Below, piece by piece: positions 1 through 6,252 of a stretch of 6,252 bases of DNA (its first letter is position 1; every line of letters starts with the position of its first letter). The notes under the pieces are model-generated. The model was given only the letters and a program-made list of their open reading frames with translations, made no database searches and was not told where the DNA came from. Location: NCBI GenBank assembly GCA_047639615.1, contig JBLIOL010000314.1:1-6252 (forward strand), read 5' to 3'. The position numbers and the translations under genes are program-made. Source of the DNA: CAYWNK01 sp047639615 (GTDB taxonomy: Bacteria > Planctomycetota > UBA1135 > GCA-002686595).

Positions 1-1580
1 CGCAACCCATCCTTGGGCTCCATGGAAGGTAGGAACCCAGGCACGTTGCGCTCTACCAACTCACCGGGGTTGTCGTAGGCGCCTCGCACGAGGATGTGTG
101 CTGGGCGAACCTCCGTGCGTTCCTTCATCACCATGGCACCTGCCACGCTGACCATAAGCTCCGTGCGCTCACGCTGAACTCGCTTGAGCTCATCCTGGAG
201 GTGCTTGAGCTGAGCCGCATACTCCTCATCGGGAGCGACTGCCTCTTCTTCGGTCGATTCGGCGCTGGCCTGCAGCTCGTCGTGCCGTGCTTGCAGGGTC
301 GCGCGCTCTTGGTCGAAACTCTCCAGTCCAGCGCTCTGGTCCTCCGTCGGAAAACTGATGTAGGGCGGCTGCAATCCGCGCCGGAAGTCGGCGCCGCTGC
401 GACCGCCGGTCTCTGGTGCGCCATCCAAGTTGTTGAAGAACGCGGAGAGCTGGTAGAAGTCCTTCTGCTCGATCGGATCGTACTTGTGGTCGTGGCACAC
501 GGCGCACTGCACGGTCAGGCCCATGAACGCGGTGCCCACTGCGCTGACTCGGTCGATGACATTGCGCGCCAGGCTCTCCTCAGGCAGCATCGTGCCGCCA
601 TCGATGATCATGTGCAGGCGGTTGAAGCCCGAGGCGATCAACTGCTGATCGGTCGGATCCGGAATGAGATCGCCCGCCAGTTGTTCGGTGACGAAGCGGT
701 CGTAGGGGAGGTTCGCGTTCAGGGACCGAATCACCCAGTCGCGGTAGGGGCTTTGGTCGCGGTAGTGATCGTGGTGCAGGCCGTTGGTGTCGGCGAAGCG
801 CACTAGATCGAGCCAATACTTGGCGCGGTGTTCACCGAAACGCGGCGAACTCAGCAGGCGATCCAACACACGCTCGTAGGCACCCGCGTCGTCGTCCTCA
901 AGGAAGGCTTGAATCTCGTCCAAGGTCGGGGGCAGGCCGGTTAGATCGAAGCTTGCGCGCCGCAAGAGGGTGCGCTTGTCCGCCTTGGGGCTTGGGGCGA
1001 GCCCTTGGGATTCGAGCTGACGCAGGACGAAGCCGTCCAGGGGTTGCTCGAGCCAGGCCTCGTCCGCGACCTGCGGGGCGCTGGGCTGCGTCGGTGCCAC
1101 AAAGGCCCAGTGATCTTGGTAGGGCGCACCCTGTTCGATCCAACGCTTGATTAGCTCGCGTTCCTGCGCGTCTAGGGGCTGCTTGTTCGAATCCAGCGGC
1201 GGCATGAGGTCATGCTCATCCGTGGTGGTCAGTCGATACCAAAGCTCGCTGTCCTCCAGGGACCCTGGGCGGATGGCCTGGATCCCATCGCGCGCAGTGG
1301 TCGCGCCCTGTGGGCCGTCGGCACGATCCAAACGCAACTTGCCCTTGCGATCGTGGGCGTCCGGTCCGTGGCAGTGGAAGCAACGGTCAGCCAGGAGCGG
1401 CCGCACGTCGCGATTGAAGCGAACCTCCTGCTGGCTTGCTGCTGCTGCGAGCTGCGCGCGTGCGTCCTGCGCACTGACGCGTTCCTGCAGGCCAAGCGCT
1501 GCTACCAGAAGCGATACGTAGAGCACGCTAAGTGACAGGGCAGCTTGCCGTGAGGTAACTCGGGGGAGGCTCGGATCCAT
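1..1580 (-). CDS. PSCyt1-DUF1549-DUF1553 family cytochrome-like exported protein (N-terminal part, runs off left edge)
   Basis: The frame is open from ATG 1580 to the window edge (526 codons plus 2 nt), so the C-terminus is missing; family members usually run to about 800-1050 residues. Residues 1-37 look like a signal peptide: hydrophobic stretch around 13-31, likely cleavage after VSA (37). A planctomycete cytochrome C domain (PSCyt1) follows, with haem motif CFHCH at 67-71 and a possible axial Met in LMPP near 126. DUF1549 (PSCyt2) spans about 175-385, with the family signature DLTGLPPT near 212 and a second CxxCH (CAVCHDHK) at 359-366. A charged, Glu/Gln-rich, probably coiled-coil segment covers about 420-478. 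DUF1553 (PSD1) begins near 490 with the family-like RGAYDNPGE and VPGFLP. The biochemical role of the family is unproven; haem binding and extracytoplasmic redox or polysaccharide-related function are inferred. The gene is divergent from the acetylesterase. ATG 1580 was chosen because it gives the complete signal peptide; no Shine-Dalgarno precedes it. Confidence 0.93.
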   Translation of the reverse strand, partial: MDPSLPRVTSRQAALSLSVLYVSLLVAALGLQERVSAQDARAQLAAAASQQEVRFNRDVRPLLADRCFHCHGPDAHDRKGKLRLDRADGPQGATTARDGIQAIRPGSLEDSELWYRLTTTDEHDLMPPLDSNKQPLDAQERELIKRWIEQGAPYQDHWAFVAPTQPSAPQVADEAWLEQPLDGFVLRQLESQGLAPSPKADKRTLLRRASFDLTGLPPTLDEIQAFLEDDDAGAYERVLDRLLSSPRFGEHRAKYWLDLVRFADTNGLHHDHYRDQSPYRDWVIRSLNANLPYDRFVTEQLAGDLIPDPTDQQLIASGFNRLHMIIDGGTMLPEESLARNVIDRVSAVGTAFMGLTVQCAVCHDHKYDPIEQKDFYQLSAFFNNLDGAPETGGRSGADFRRGLQPPYISFPTEDQSAGLESFDQERATLQARHDELQASAESTEEEAVAPDEEYAAQLKHLQDELKRVQRERTELMVSVAGAMVMKERTEVRPAHILVRGAYDNPGELVERNVPGFLPSMEPKDGL

Positions 1581-1663
1581 GGTTCGAATGGGGGTGCTCG
1601 CTTGCGGAGCTCGGAAGTTACCGCAGCCTACCCGCCTGGGCAAATGCATGGGACACTACCTGC
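1581..1663. promoter_or_regulatory. Divergent intergenic region between the cytochrome-like gene and the acetylesterase
   Basis: These 83 bp separate two head-to-head genes, so promoters for both directions should lie here or overlap the gene ends. No strong sigma-70 promoter is seen on the plus strand. A weak minus-strand candidate and a short direct repeat are listed separately. Neither start codon has a GGAGG-like ribosome binding site; the nearest purine run for the plus gene is GGGA at 1650-1653, ten bases before its ATG. Confidence 0.6.
1615..1643 (-). promoter_or_regulatory. Weak sigma-70-like promoter candidate for the cytochrome-like gene
   Basis: Reading the minus strand, TTGCCC (complement of 1638-1643) is followed after exactly 17 bases by TAACTT (complement of 1615-1620). 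They match the TTGACA and TATAAT consensus at 4/6 and 3/6 positions. Transcription would begin about 25-30 bases before ATG 1580. The spacing is ideal but the match is poor, and a chance occurrence is quite possible in 83 bp. Confidence 0.2.
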
Positions 1664-1672
1664 ATGCGACAC
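1645..1672. repeat. 12-bp direct repeat spanning the acetylesterase start codon
   Basis: TGCATGGGACAC at 1645-1656 recurs as TGCATGCGACAC at 1661-1672, an 11/12 match with a 16-bp period. The second copy contains the acetylesterase ATG (1664-1666). The first copy carries an out-of-frame ATG at 1648. It could be an operator half-site pair, a small tandem duplication or chance. Confidence 0.45.
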
Positions 1673-3322
1673 ATGCTTAGTCTCTTGGTGCTTGCTCACT
1701 TCCTAGTCACTGGAAGCTCGGCCCAGTTCCGCCTTCCGGCAGTCTTTGGAGACCACATGGTCCTGCAGCGCGAGAAGCCCGTGCGCATTTGGGGCTGGGG
1801 TACGCCGGGCGAGTCGGTGAACGTGCGCTTTGCGGGCCAAGCCGTAACGGGGCAGGTGGCCGCGGACGAGAGCTGGTCCGTGGAACTGTCCCCATTGGAA
1901 ACGAGTTTTGAGGAGCGCTCGATAGTCGTGGAGCACGCCGGGCAGAGCCTGGAAGTGTTGCATGTGCTGGTGGGCGAGGTCTGGGTCTGTGGCGGACAGA
2001 GCAACATGGAATGGACCCTGCGCAGTTCGCGTGATGCGGACTTGGAGCTGACCGGTGCAGACCATGGGCAGATCCGCTATCTGCGAGTTCCGAAGATCGC
2101 GAGCCCTACGCCAGAGGATGACTTTCCACGTAAGGACGAGGGTGCGTGGCGGCAGTGCGTGCGAGGTCAAGTTCAGGATTGCACGGCGGTCGGCTACTAC
2201 TTCGCCGTTCGATTGAGCCGCAACCTGCGCGTTCCGGTGGGGCTGATCGATATCTCTTGGGGTGGAACTTTGGCCCAGCACTGGTCTAGTGCTGAGAGCC
2301 TGCGCGCAATTCCTGAGATGGAGTCCGACATTGCAGCCTTTGAGAAGCGCCGGCGGGCTTGGACGGATGGAGGCGGCCAGGCGGGTGCGGACGAGCGTTA
2401 CCAGCAGGCGCTGGCTGACTGGGAGCAGGCGCAGGCCGCCGCCGCGACGGCGGGCGAGTCCAAACCCCGCAAGCCTGGCAAGGGAGCATTCGAGGACCCG
2501 GCGAAGCAGCGTCAGCCGGCGGGGATGCACAATGGGATGCTGCTGCCGATCGCGCCTGCGACGATTCGCGGTGCGCTCTTCTACCAAGGGGAGAACAACT
2601 CCTTCGGTACCGCTTGGAAGCCCTTCCATCGGACCTTCCCGAGTGTCATCGCCGATTGGCGCGGGGCCTTCGGTGATCCCGAGCTACCCATGGGCCTGAT
2701 TCAGATCGCTGGTTGGAGTACGCGTAGGAGCATGACTTACGACATGAATCACCACACGAACATCGTGCGCGAGATTCAATTCACCACCTGGCGGAGCACC
2801 CCGAATACCGGCCTAATCGTCACCTACGACACGAACTCCAACGGCAATATTCATCCCGGCCACAAGCGCCCGGTGGGCGAACGCAGCGCACGTTGGGCGT
2901 TGGCGGAAGTCTATGGCGCGCCCAACGCGAGCAATGCTCAGCCGCTCGAGTGGCGCGGACCGATCTACGAGTCCACGCAGGTGACGGGCGCGAAGCTCGT
3001 CGTGTCCTTTGAAGCTGGTACCTGCCGCGGTTTACGCCTGGATCGTGATGAGGCCAACGGCATCTACGTGGCCGGCGCCGACCAGGTCTTTCAGCACGCG
3101 TCGGCGCGGGTGCTCAAGGGCGACAAGCTCGAGGTCTGGTGTGATGAGGTCCCCGAGCCTGTTAGCGTGCGCTATGGCTGGTCGAACCTCCCCAGTGGCA
3201 ACCTGCTCAACGGCCGCGAACTACCCGCTTACCCCTTCCGCTCGGACCGCTGGCCTTTGACGCCCCATCAATCGGAGGGTTCGTACCTGATCGATGGAGC
3301 GCGGGCCGCTGACTCGAAGTAG
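1664..3322 (+). CDS. Secreted sialate O-acetylesterase-like SGNH hydrolase (SASA family)
   Basis: This complete 552-residue protein should remove O-acetyl groups from sugars outside the cytoplasm. The family name refers to sialate, but in polysaccharide-degrading bacteria related enzymes often act on acetylated plant or algal glycans, so the substrate is open. Residues 1-20 form a signal peptide with likely cleavage at SSA/QF. An N-terminal beta domain carries the family-typical LPAVFGDHMVLQR (24-36). The nucleophile block GQSNME lies at 111-116 (Ser113). Later blocks are SWGGT near 198-202, FYQGENN at 306-312 and NIHPGHK at 395-401 with the catalytic His397. The C-terminal beta domain ends with the family-like YPFRSDRWP (523-531). 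A charged Ala/Gln/Lys-rich insert occupies about 220-285. The start at 1664 gives a standard signal peptide; Met4 (1673) is an alternative. It is divergent from the cytochrome-like gene and ends 6 bp from the convergent oxidoreductase stop. Confidence 0.93.
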   Translation: MRHMLSLLVLAHFLVTGSSAQFRLPAVFGDHMVLQREKPVRIWGWGTPGESVNVRFAGQAVTGQVAADESWSVELSPLETSFEERSIVVEHAGQSLEVLHVLVGEVWVCGGQSNMEWTLRSSRDADLELTGADHGQIRYLRVPKIASPTPEDDFPRKDEGAWRQCVRGQVQDCTAVGYYFAVRLSRNLRVPVGLIDISWGGTLAQHWSSAESLRAIPEMESDIAAFEKRRRAWTDGGGQAGADERYQQALADWEQAQAAAATAGESKPRKPGKGAFEDPAKQRQPAGMHNGMLLPIAPATIRGALFYQGENNSFGTAWKPFHRTFPSVIADWRGAFGDPELPMGLIQIAGWSTRRSMTYDMNHHTNIVREIQFTTWRSTPNTGLIVTYDTNSNGNIHPGHKRPVGERSARWALAEVYGAPNASNAQPLEWRGPIYESTQVTGAKLVVSFEAGTCRGLRLDRDEANGIYVAGADQVFQHASARVLKGDKLEVWCDEVPEPVSVRYGWSNLPSGNLLNGRELPAYPFRSDRWPLTPHQSEGSYLIDGARAADSK

Positions 3323-3328
3323 TCGCCT
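3323..3328. other. 6-bp convergent gap with no intergenic terminator
   Basis: Only six bases separate the acetylesterase TAG (plus) from the oxidoreductase TAG (minus). There is no hairpin followed by a T-run here. Any termination signal for either transcript would have to lie inside the opposing coding sequence. Confidence 0.7.
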
Positions 3329-4669
3329 CTAGAGCTCGTAGAACTCTTCCCACTCCTTGCGCGGGGGCGGGCCTACGAGCAGTTGATTGGCGCGTTTGTT
3401 GTTGGTGATCTGCTCGGTCTTGCGATCGAACTCGAGTTCGCCCCCAAGCCGTTGAGCGATGACGCCTAGGCAGAACATCTGACTCAAGGGTCCGGAGACT
3501 TGGAAGGTGGAGCGCGGCTGCTCTTCGCCTTTGACCGCCCGGATGAAGTTGAGCATGTGGCCGCTTCCGACCTCGTACTCGGGCAGTGTGCTGGCCAACT
3601 CCTGGGCCTTGGCTTCGGGGATGATGCTCAGGGGGCTGCCGTGGGACTTGCCCATGAAGGTCAGGTCCTTGCCGTAGATGACCTTGCCGGCATTGCCGAG
3701 CTTGCGCTCCGCTTCCAACTCCTCGGGATGCTCGGGACGGTTGCTGGTTCCGTCATGCCAGGTGATCGTGCACGGGGGCTCTTCCGCCCGGGCGGGGAAG
3801 TCGAACTGGATCGTGGTAGCCAAAGGAAAGATGAGATTCTTGGGCCCCTCGCGCTTGAGCGCGCTGATCTTGTGCGGGATGCCCAGGTCGAGGAAGCGGT
3901 GCACCGTGTCCAGGATGTGCGGACCCCAATCGCCGAAGGCGCCGTTGCCGTAGTCGTACCAGCTGCGCCAATTGCCGGGATGGAGCTTGTCGCTGAAGGG
4001 CACCTCGGGGGCGGTGCCAATCCACGTGTCCCAGTCGATGCCCTCGGGCATGGTCTGGCCCGTGGGGTACTCGTCGAACTTCCAACCGTACCAGCGCCGG
4101 CCGGAGTTCATGAAGGCGGTGACCTTGGTCACATCCTTGATGATGCCGGCTTCCTTCCAGGCCTTGAATTGGTGGTAGTTCTCGCCGGAGTGGCCTTGGT
4201 TGCCCATCTGGCAGGCGACCTTGTACTTGCGCTCGGCCGCCATCATGCGCGTGATCTCGTCGTAGGTGTGCGCCAGCGGCTTCTCCACGTAGACGCCCTT
4301 GCCCAGGGACATGGCCAGCATGGAGATCGGGAAGTGGGCGTGGTCCGGTACGCCGATAGTGCAGGCGTCGATGTCCTTCTCCATCTTGTCGAACATCACG
4401 CGGAAGTCCTTGAACCTCGGCACGTCGGGGAATTCCTTCTCGAGGTGCTGGGTGTGTTTCGTACCGATGGCCACATCGCACAGGGCGACGATGTTCACCT
4501 GACCCGTGCGGAACGCGCCCATGCCGTCGGCGCCGCCCATGCCGCCGCAACCGATGATGGCCACATTGACCTTTTCGTTGGCGCTGACCGGGCGGACCGG
4601 CATGACGCCGAAGGCTGCGGTAGTGGCGGCAAGTTGGCCGAACTGCCTTCTGGAGATGGGTTGCTTCAT
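3329..4669 (-). CDS. Tat-exported Gfo/Idh/MocA family oxidoreductase
   Basis: This complete 446-residue protein belongs to the NAD(P)-dependent sugar oxidoreductase family, which oxidises or reduces a sugar hydroxyl/keto position. Residues 1-30 form a twin-arginine signal (SRRQF at 6-10, then an Ala-rich stretch, likely cleavage after VSA), so export of the folded, cofactor-loaded enzyme is expected. The Rossmann domain follows: strand VNVAIIGCGGMG (34-45) with the glycine-rich nucleotide loop, and the family EKP motif at 129-131 with probable catalytic Lys130. The C-terminal substrate domain carries WDTWIGTAP (213-221) and GDWGPHILD (246-254), giving Asp247 and His251 in the usual active-site position. 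The length is normal for this Tat-exported subgroup. The gene starts 27 bp downstream of the sulfatase-DUF1080 stop on the same strand, so they are probably co-transcribed. No Shine-Dalgarno is visible before ATG 4669. Substrate and reaction direction cannot be told from sequence. Confidence 0.95.
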   Translation of the reverse strand: MKQPISRRQFGQLAATTAAFGVMPVRPVSANEKVNVAIIGCGGMGGADGMGAFRTGQVNIVALCDVAIGTKHTQHLEKEFPDVPRFKDFRVMFDKMEKDIDACTIGVPDHAHFPISMLAMSLGKGVYVEKPLAHTYDEITRMMAAERKYKVACQMGNQGHSGENYHQFKAWKEAGIIKDVTKVTAFMNSGRRWYGWKFDEYPTGQTMPEGIDWDTWIGTAPEVPFSDKLHPGNWRSWYDYGNGAFGDWGPHILDTVHRFLDLGIPHKISALKREGPKNLIFPLATTIQFDFPARAEEPPCTITWHDGTSNRPEHPEELEAERKLGNAGKVIYGKDLTFMGKSHGSPLSIIPEAKAQELASTLPEYEVGSGHMLNFIRAVKGEEQPRSTFQVSGPLSQMFCLGVIAQRLGGELEFDRKTEQITNNKRANQLLVGPPPRKEWEEFYEL

Positions 4670-4696
4670 GGTTCGCTGGAGTGGGGGGGCGGGTGT
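4670..4696 (-). other. 27-bp intra-operon spacer without a ribosome binding site
   Basis: The spacer separates the TAA of the sulfatase-DUF1080 gene from the ATG of the oxidoreductase. On the coding strand it is C-rich, with a run of seven C, and ends CGAACC directly before ATG. It holds no GGAGG-like sequence and no terminator hairpin. Translation of the second gene probably relies on coupling or on leader-independent initiation (inference). Confidence 0.6.
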
Positions 4697-6252
4697 TTAG
4701 CGCGCCTCGGAAGTGGGCGCTGCGGGCATGCGGTCGAGGCTCAGGTGCTCGATCCAGACATTGCGGAAGCGCACCACGTTGTGGTGGCCTTGCAACTTGA
4801 TCGGGCGAGCTTCGGGACTCTCTGCTTGGCCCGCGCCGGTCTTGCGCTGGATCGAGACCGTATCGTGAATCAAGACGCCGTTTTGGTAGACGGTGATCTG
4901 GGCGTTTTCGGTCTTGCTCTCGTCTTCGAAACGCGCCGCACGGAACAGGATGTCATAGCTCTGCCATTGGCCGGCGGGCTTGCTTACCAGTTGGTCCGGC
5001 TTCTTTAGGCGGTAGATGCTGCCGGCGTCCGAGGCCTTGTAGTCCTCGGGCGACGTGGCGTGGGAGTTCAGGATCTGGATCTCGTAGCGTTGCTGGATGT
5101 ACACCCCGGAGTTGCCGTCAGCTTCGCGGTCCTTGCCTGGTGCATCGTTGACGTTGAACTCCAGGTGCATGCGGAAGTCCTGGTAGGACTCCGGCGTCAC
5201 CACACTGTCCCATGCGGGCGAGGCGCTCAGGACGCCACCCTCGAACACCCAGCGGCATTCCGCATCGGACTCGGGAAGCATGCTGTGCGACTCTTGACCG
5301 ACCAACTGGACGCCACCCTTTGGGAATTGGCTGAAGTCGAACAGGGCGGCCTGTTTATTGGGCGCGGCACGTGGACGGGCCGGAGGATTGAGGGGTAACA
5401 CATGGGCGCGCTCCGCCCATGCTTGCCAAAGCGCAGCGAGCTTCTCGGTACGCTCGGGTTGGGCGCGAGAGAGGTCATGGAGTTCGGTGCGATCCTTCGA
5501 CAGATCGAAGAGCTCCCAGGGACCCTTCTTGCCCGCAGCCACCAGTTTCCAATCGCCCACGCGTACCGCGCGATTGCCCTCGTGCTCCCAGAAAAGTGCC
5601 TTGCGCTCCAGCTCTTGGCTGGTGAAGGTCGGCAGTAAGCTGAGTCCCTCCATGGGTTGAATGGTGTGACCCGCGTACTGCTTTGGATACTCCACCCCCG
5701 CTGCATCAATGCAGGTAGCCATGATGTCGATCAGATGTCCGGGCTGCTCTTCGAGCTCGCCATGGCGGCGTAAGCCGGCCGGCCAGTGCACGATCAACGG
5801 CGTGGAGATGCCGCCCTCATGCACCCAGTGCTTGTAGCGGCGGAAGGGCGTGTTGGACGCGTTGGCCCAGCCCTTCCCATAGGAGATGTAGGTGTTCTCA
5901 GGCCCGGGGATGACTCCCTCGCCCGTGCGCACCGGCTCTCCGCTGCGGGTGTAGCTGGGGATCATCCGATCTTGCAGCTCCTGCGCTCCCATGGGCATGC
6001 GCACCACAGGCTGGCTGGGGTCGGGACTCTCCGGTCCACGGCTGCCGTACTCTTCCGCGCAGCCGCCGTTGTCCGCAAGGAAGAGCACCAGCGTGTTCTC
6101 CAGTCGCCCGTGGGCTTCCAACCGGTCGAGGATGCGACCGATGCTCTGGTCCATGCTATCGATCATGGCCGCGTAGACCTGCATGCGAGCGATGTGCCAA
6201 GCGCGCTGCTCGGCATCCTCCCAGGCCGGAACGCCGGCGTCGCGCTCGGTCA
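4697..6252 (-). CDS. Sulfatase fused to a C-terminal DUF1080 domain (5' end beyond right edge)
   Basis: The frame is open from the right edge to TAA at 4697-4699, giving 517 visible residues (numbered here from the edge). The Met at 6184 is residue 23 and internal, because sulfatase-like sequence precedes it. Residues 1 to about 282 are the C-terminal half of an arylsulfatase-type sulfatase: FLADNGGC with metal ligands Asp60 and Asn61, YKHWVHEGG at 139-147 with conserved Lys140 and His144, IVHWPAG at 153-159, and the C-terminal subdomain with VRVGDWKLV (229-237) and WELFDL (245-250). The formylglycine Cys/Ser motif lies outside the window. A Pro/Ala-rich linker at about 283-303 leads into DUF1080 (about 304-505), recognised by GNSGVYIQ (379-386), YEIQIL (389-394), VYQNGVLIHD (454-463) and VRFRNVWI (493-500). 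Sulfatases hydrolyse sulfate esters. DUF1080 is annotated as 3-keto-disaccharide hydrolase and has a concanavalin-like fold. Combined desulfation and glycan cleavage or binding is inferred. It probably heads the operon continuing into the Gfo/Idh/MocA gene. Confidence 0.93.
   Translation of the reverse strand, partial: TERDAGVPAWEDAEQRAWHIARMQVYAAMIDSMDQSIGRILDRLEAHGRLENTLVLFLADNGGCAEEYGSRGPESPDPSQPVVRMPMGAQELQDRMIPSYTRSGEPVRTGEGVIPGPENTYISYGKGWANASNTPFRRYKHWVHEGGISTPLIVHWPAGLRRHGELEEQPGHLIDIMATCIDAAGVEYPKQYAGHTIQPMEGLSLLPTFTSQELERKALFWEHEGNRAVRVGDWKLVAAGKKGPWELFDLSKDRTELHDLSRAQPERTEKLAALWQAWAERAHVLPLNPPARPRAAPNKQAALFDFSQFPKGGVQLVGQESHSMLPESDAECRWVFEGGVLSASPAWDSVVTPESYQDFRMHLEFNVNDAPGKDREADGNSGVYIQQRYEIQILNSHATSPEDYKASDAGSIYRLKKPDQLVSKPAGQWQSYDILFRAARFEDESKTENAQITVYQNGVLIHDTVSIQRKTGAGQAESPEARPIKLQGHHNVVRFRNVWIEHLSLDRMPAAPTSEAR

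Noticed and set aside
96..806. A 236-codon open frame on the plus strand inside the cytochrome-like gene
   Set aside because: It is antisense to DUF1549 sequence with clear family motifs, and its translation shows no domain or signal.
1703..2629. A 308-codon open frame on the minus strand inside the acetylesterase
   Set aside because: The opposite strand encodes a convincing SGNH esterase with all its motifs. The antisense product has no recognisable domain and looks like GC-rich shadow coding.
2815..2875. Loss of the catalytic Asp in the acetylesterase, since the His block reads NIHP where many bacterial homologues have DIHP
   Set aside because: That position varies in the family, and other members also lack Asp there. 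Asp389 and neighbouring residues are available, so inactivation cannot be claimed.
3331..3345. A 6-bp hairpin with a 3-base loop at the 3' end of the oxidoreductase gene as a possible terminator
   Set aside because: It lies within the last codons of the protein, is short, includes a G-U pair and is not followed by a T-run.
3500..5008. A 502-codon open frame on the plus strand, antisense to the oxidoreductase and the DUF1080 region
   Set aside because: It lies opposite two clearly recognisable protein families and crosses their gene boundary. Its translation is a Val/Leu/Asp/Gly-rich sequence with no recognisable domain. Long antisense open frames are expected in GC-rich coding DNA.
6182..6184. 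ATG at 6184 as the true start of the sulfatase-DUF1080 protein
   Set aside because: The same frame continues 22 codons to the window edge with sulfatase-like sequence. A start here would also remove the catalytic N-terminal half, including the formylglycine site.

Overview
The window looks like a piece of a Planctomycetota chromosome; Verrucomicrobiota or Lentisphaerota are the alternatives. It is GC-rich and densely coding. It carries a PSCyt1/DUF1549/DUF1553 cytochrome-type protein, a sulfatase, a Tat-exported Gfo/Idh/MocA oxidoreductase, a DUF1080 domain and a SASA-type acetylesterase, a combination typical of the polysaccharide-degrading gene sets of these phyla. No translation start has a convincing Shine-Dalgarno sequence. 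No RNA genes, mobile elements or CRISPR arrays were seen.

Layout from left to right. Positions 1-1580 (minus) hold the N-terminal 526 codons of an exported protein with two CxxCH haem motifs; its C-terminus lies beyond the left edge. An 83-bp divergent intergenic region follows (1581-1663), with a weak promoter candidate and a short direct repeat. Positions 1664-3322 (plus) encode a complete secreted sialate O-acetylesterase-like SGNH hydrolase. After a 6-bp convergent gap, 3329-4669 (minus) encodes a complete Tat-signal Gfo/Idh/MocA oxidoreductase. Only 27 bp upstream of that, 4697-6252 (minus) is the C-terminal part of a sulfatase fused in one reading frame to a DUF1080 (3-keto-disaccharide hydrolase-type) domain; its N-terminus, with the formylglycine motif, lies beyond the right edge. 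There is no gene-free stretch of 300 bases or more.

How the genes may work together (inference): sulfatase-DUF1080 and the oxidoreductase read as one operon. A sulfatase could expose a hydroxyl on a sulfated glycan, a Gfo/Idh/MocA enzyme could oxidise a sugar hydroxyl to a keto group, and a DUF1080 domain could cleave the resulting 3-keto glycoside. The adjacent acetylesterase would remove O-acetyl groups. All four proteins either show an export signal or belong to normally exported families, so the window may hold part of an extracytoplasmic desulfate/deacetylate/oxidise/cleave route for a decorated polysaccharide. The fusion of sulfatase to DUF1080 is the strongest sequence-level hint that these steps are coupled.
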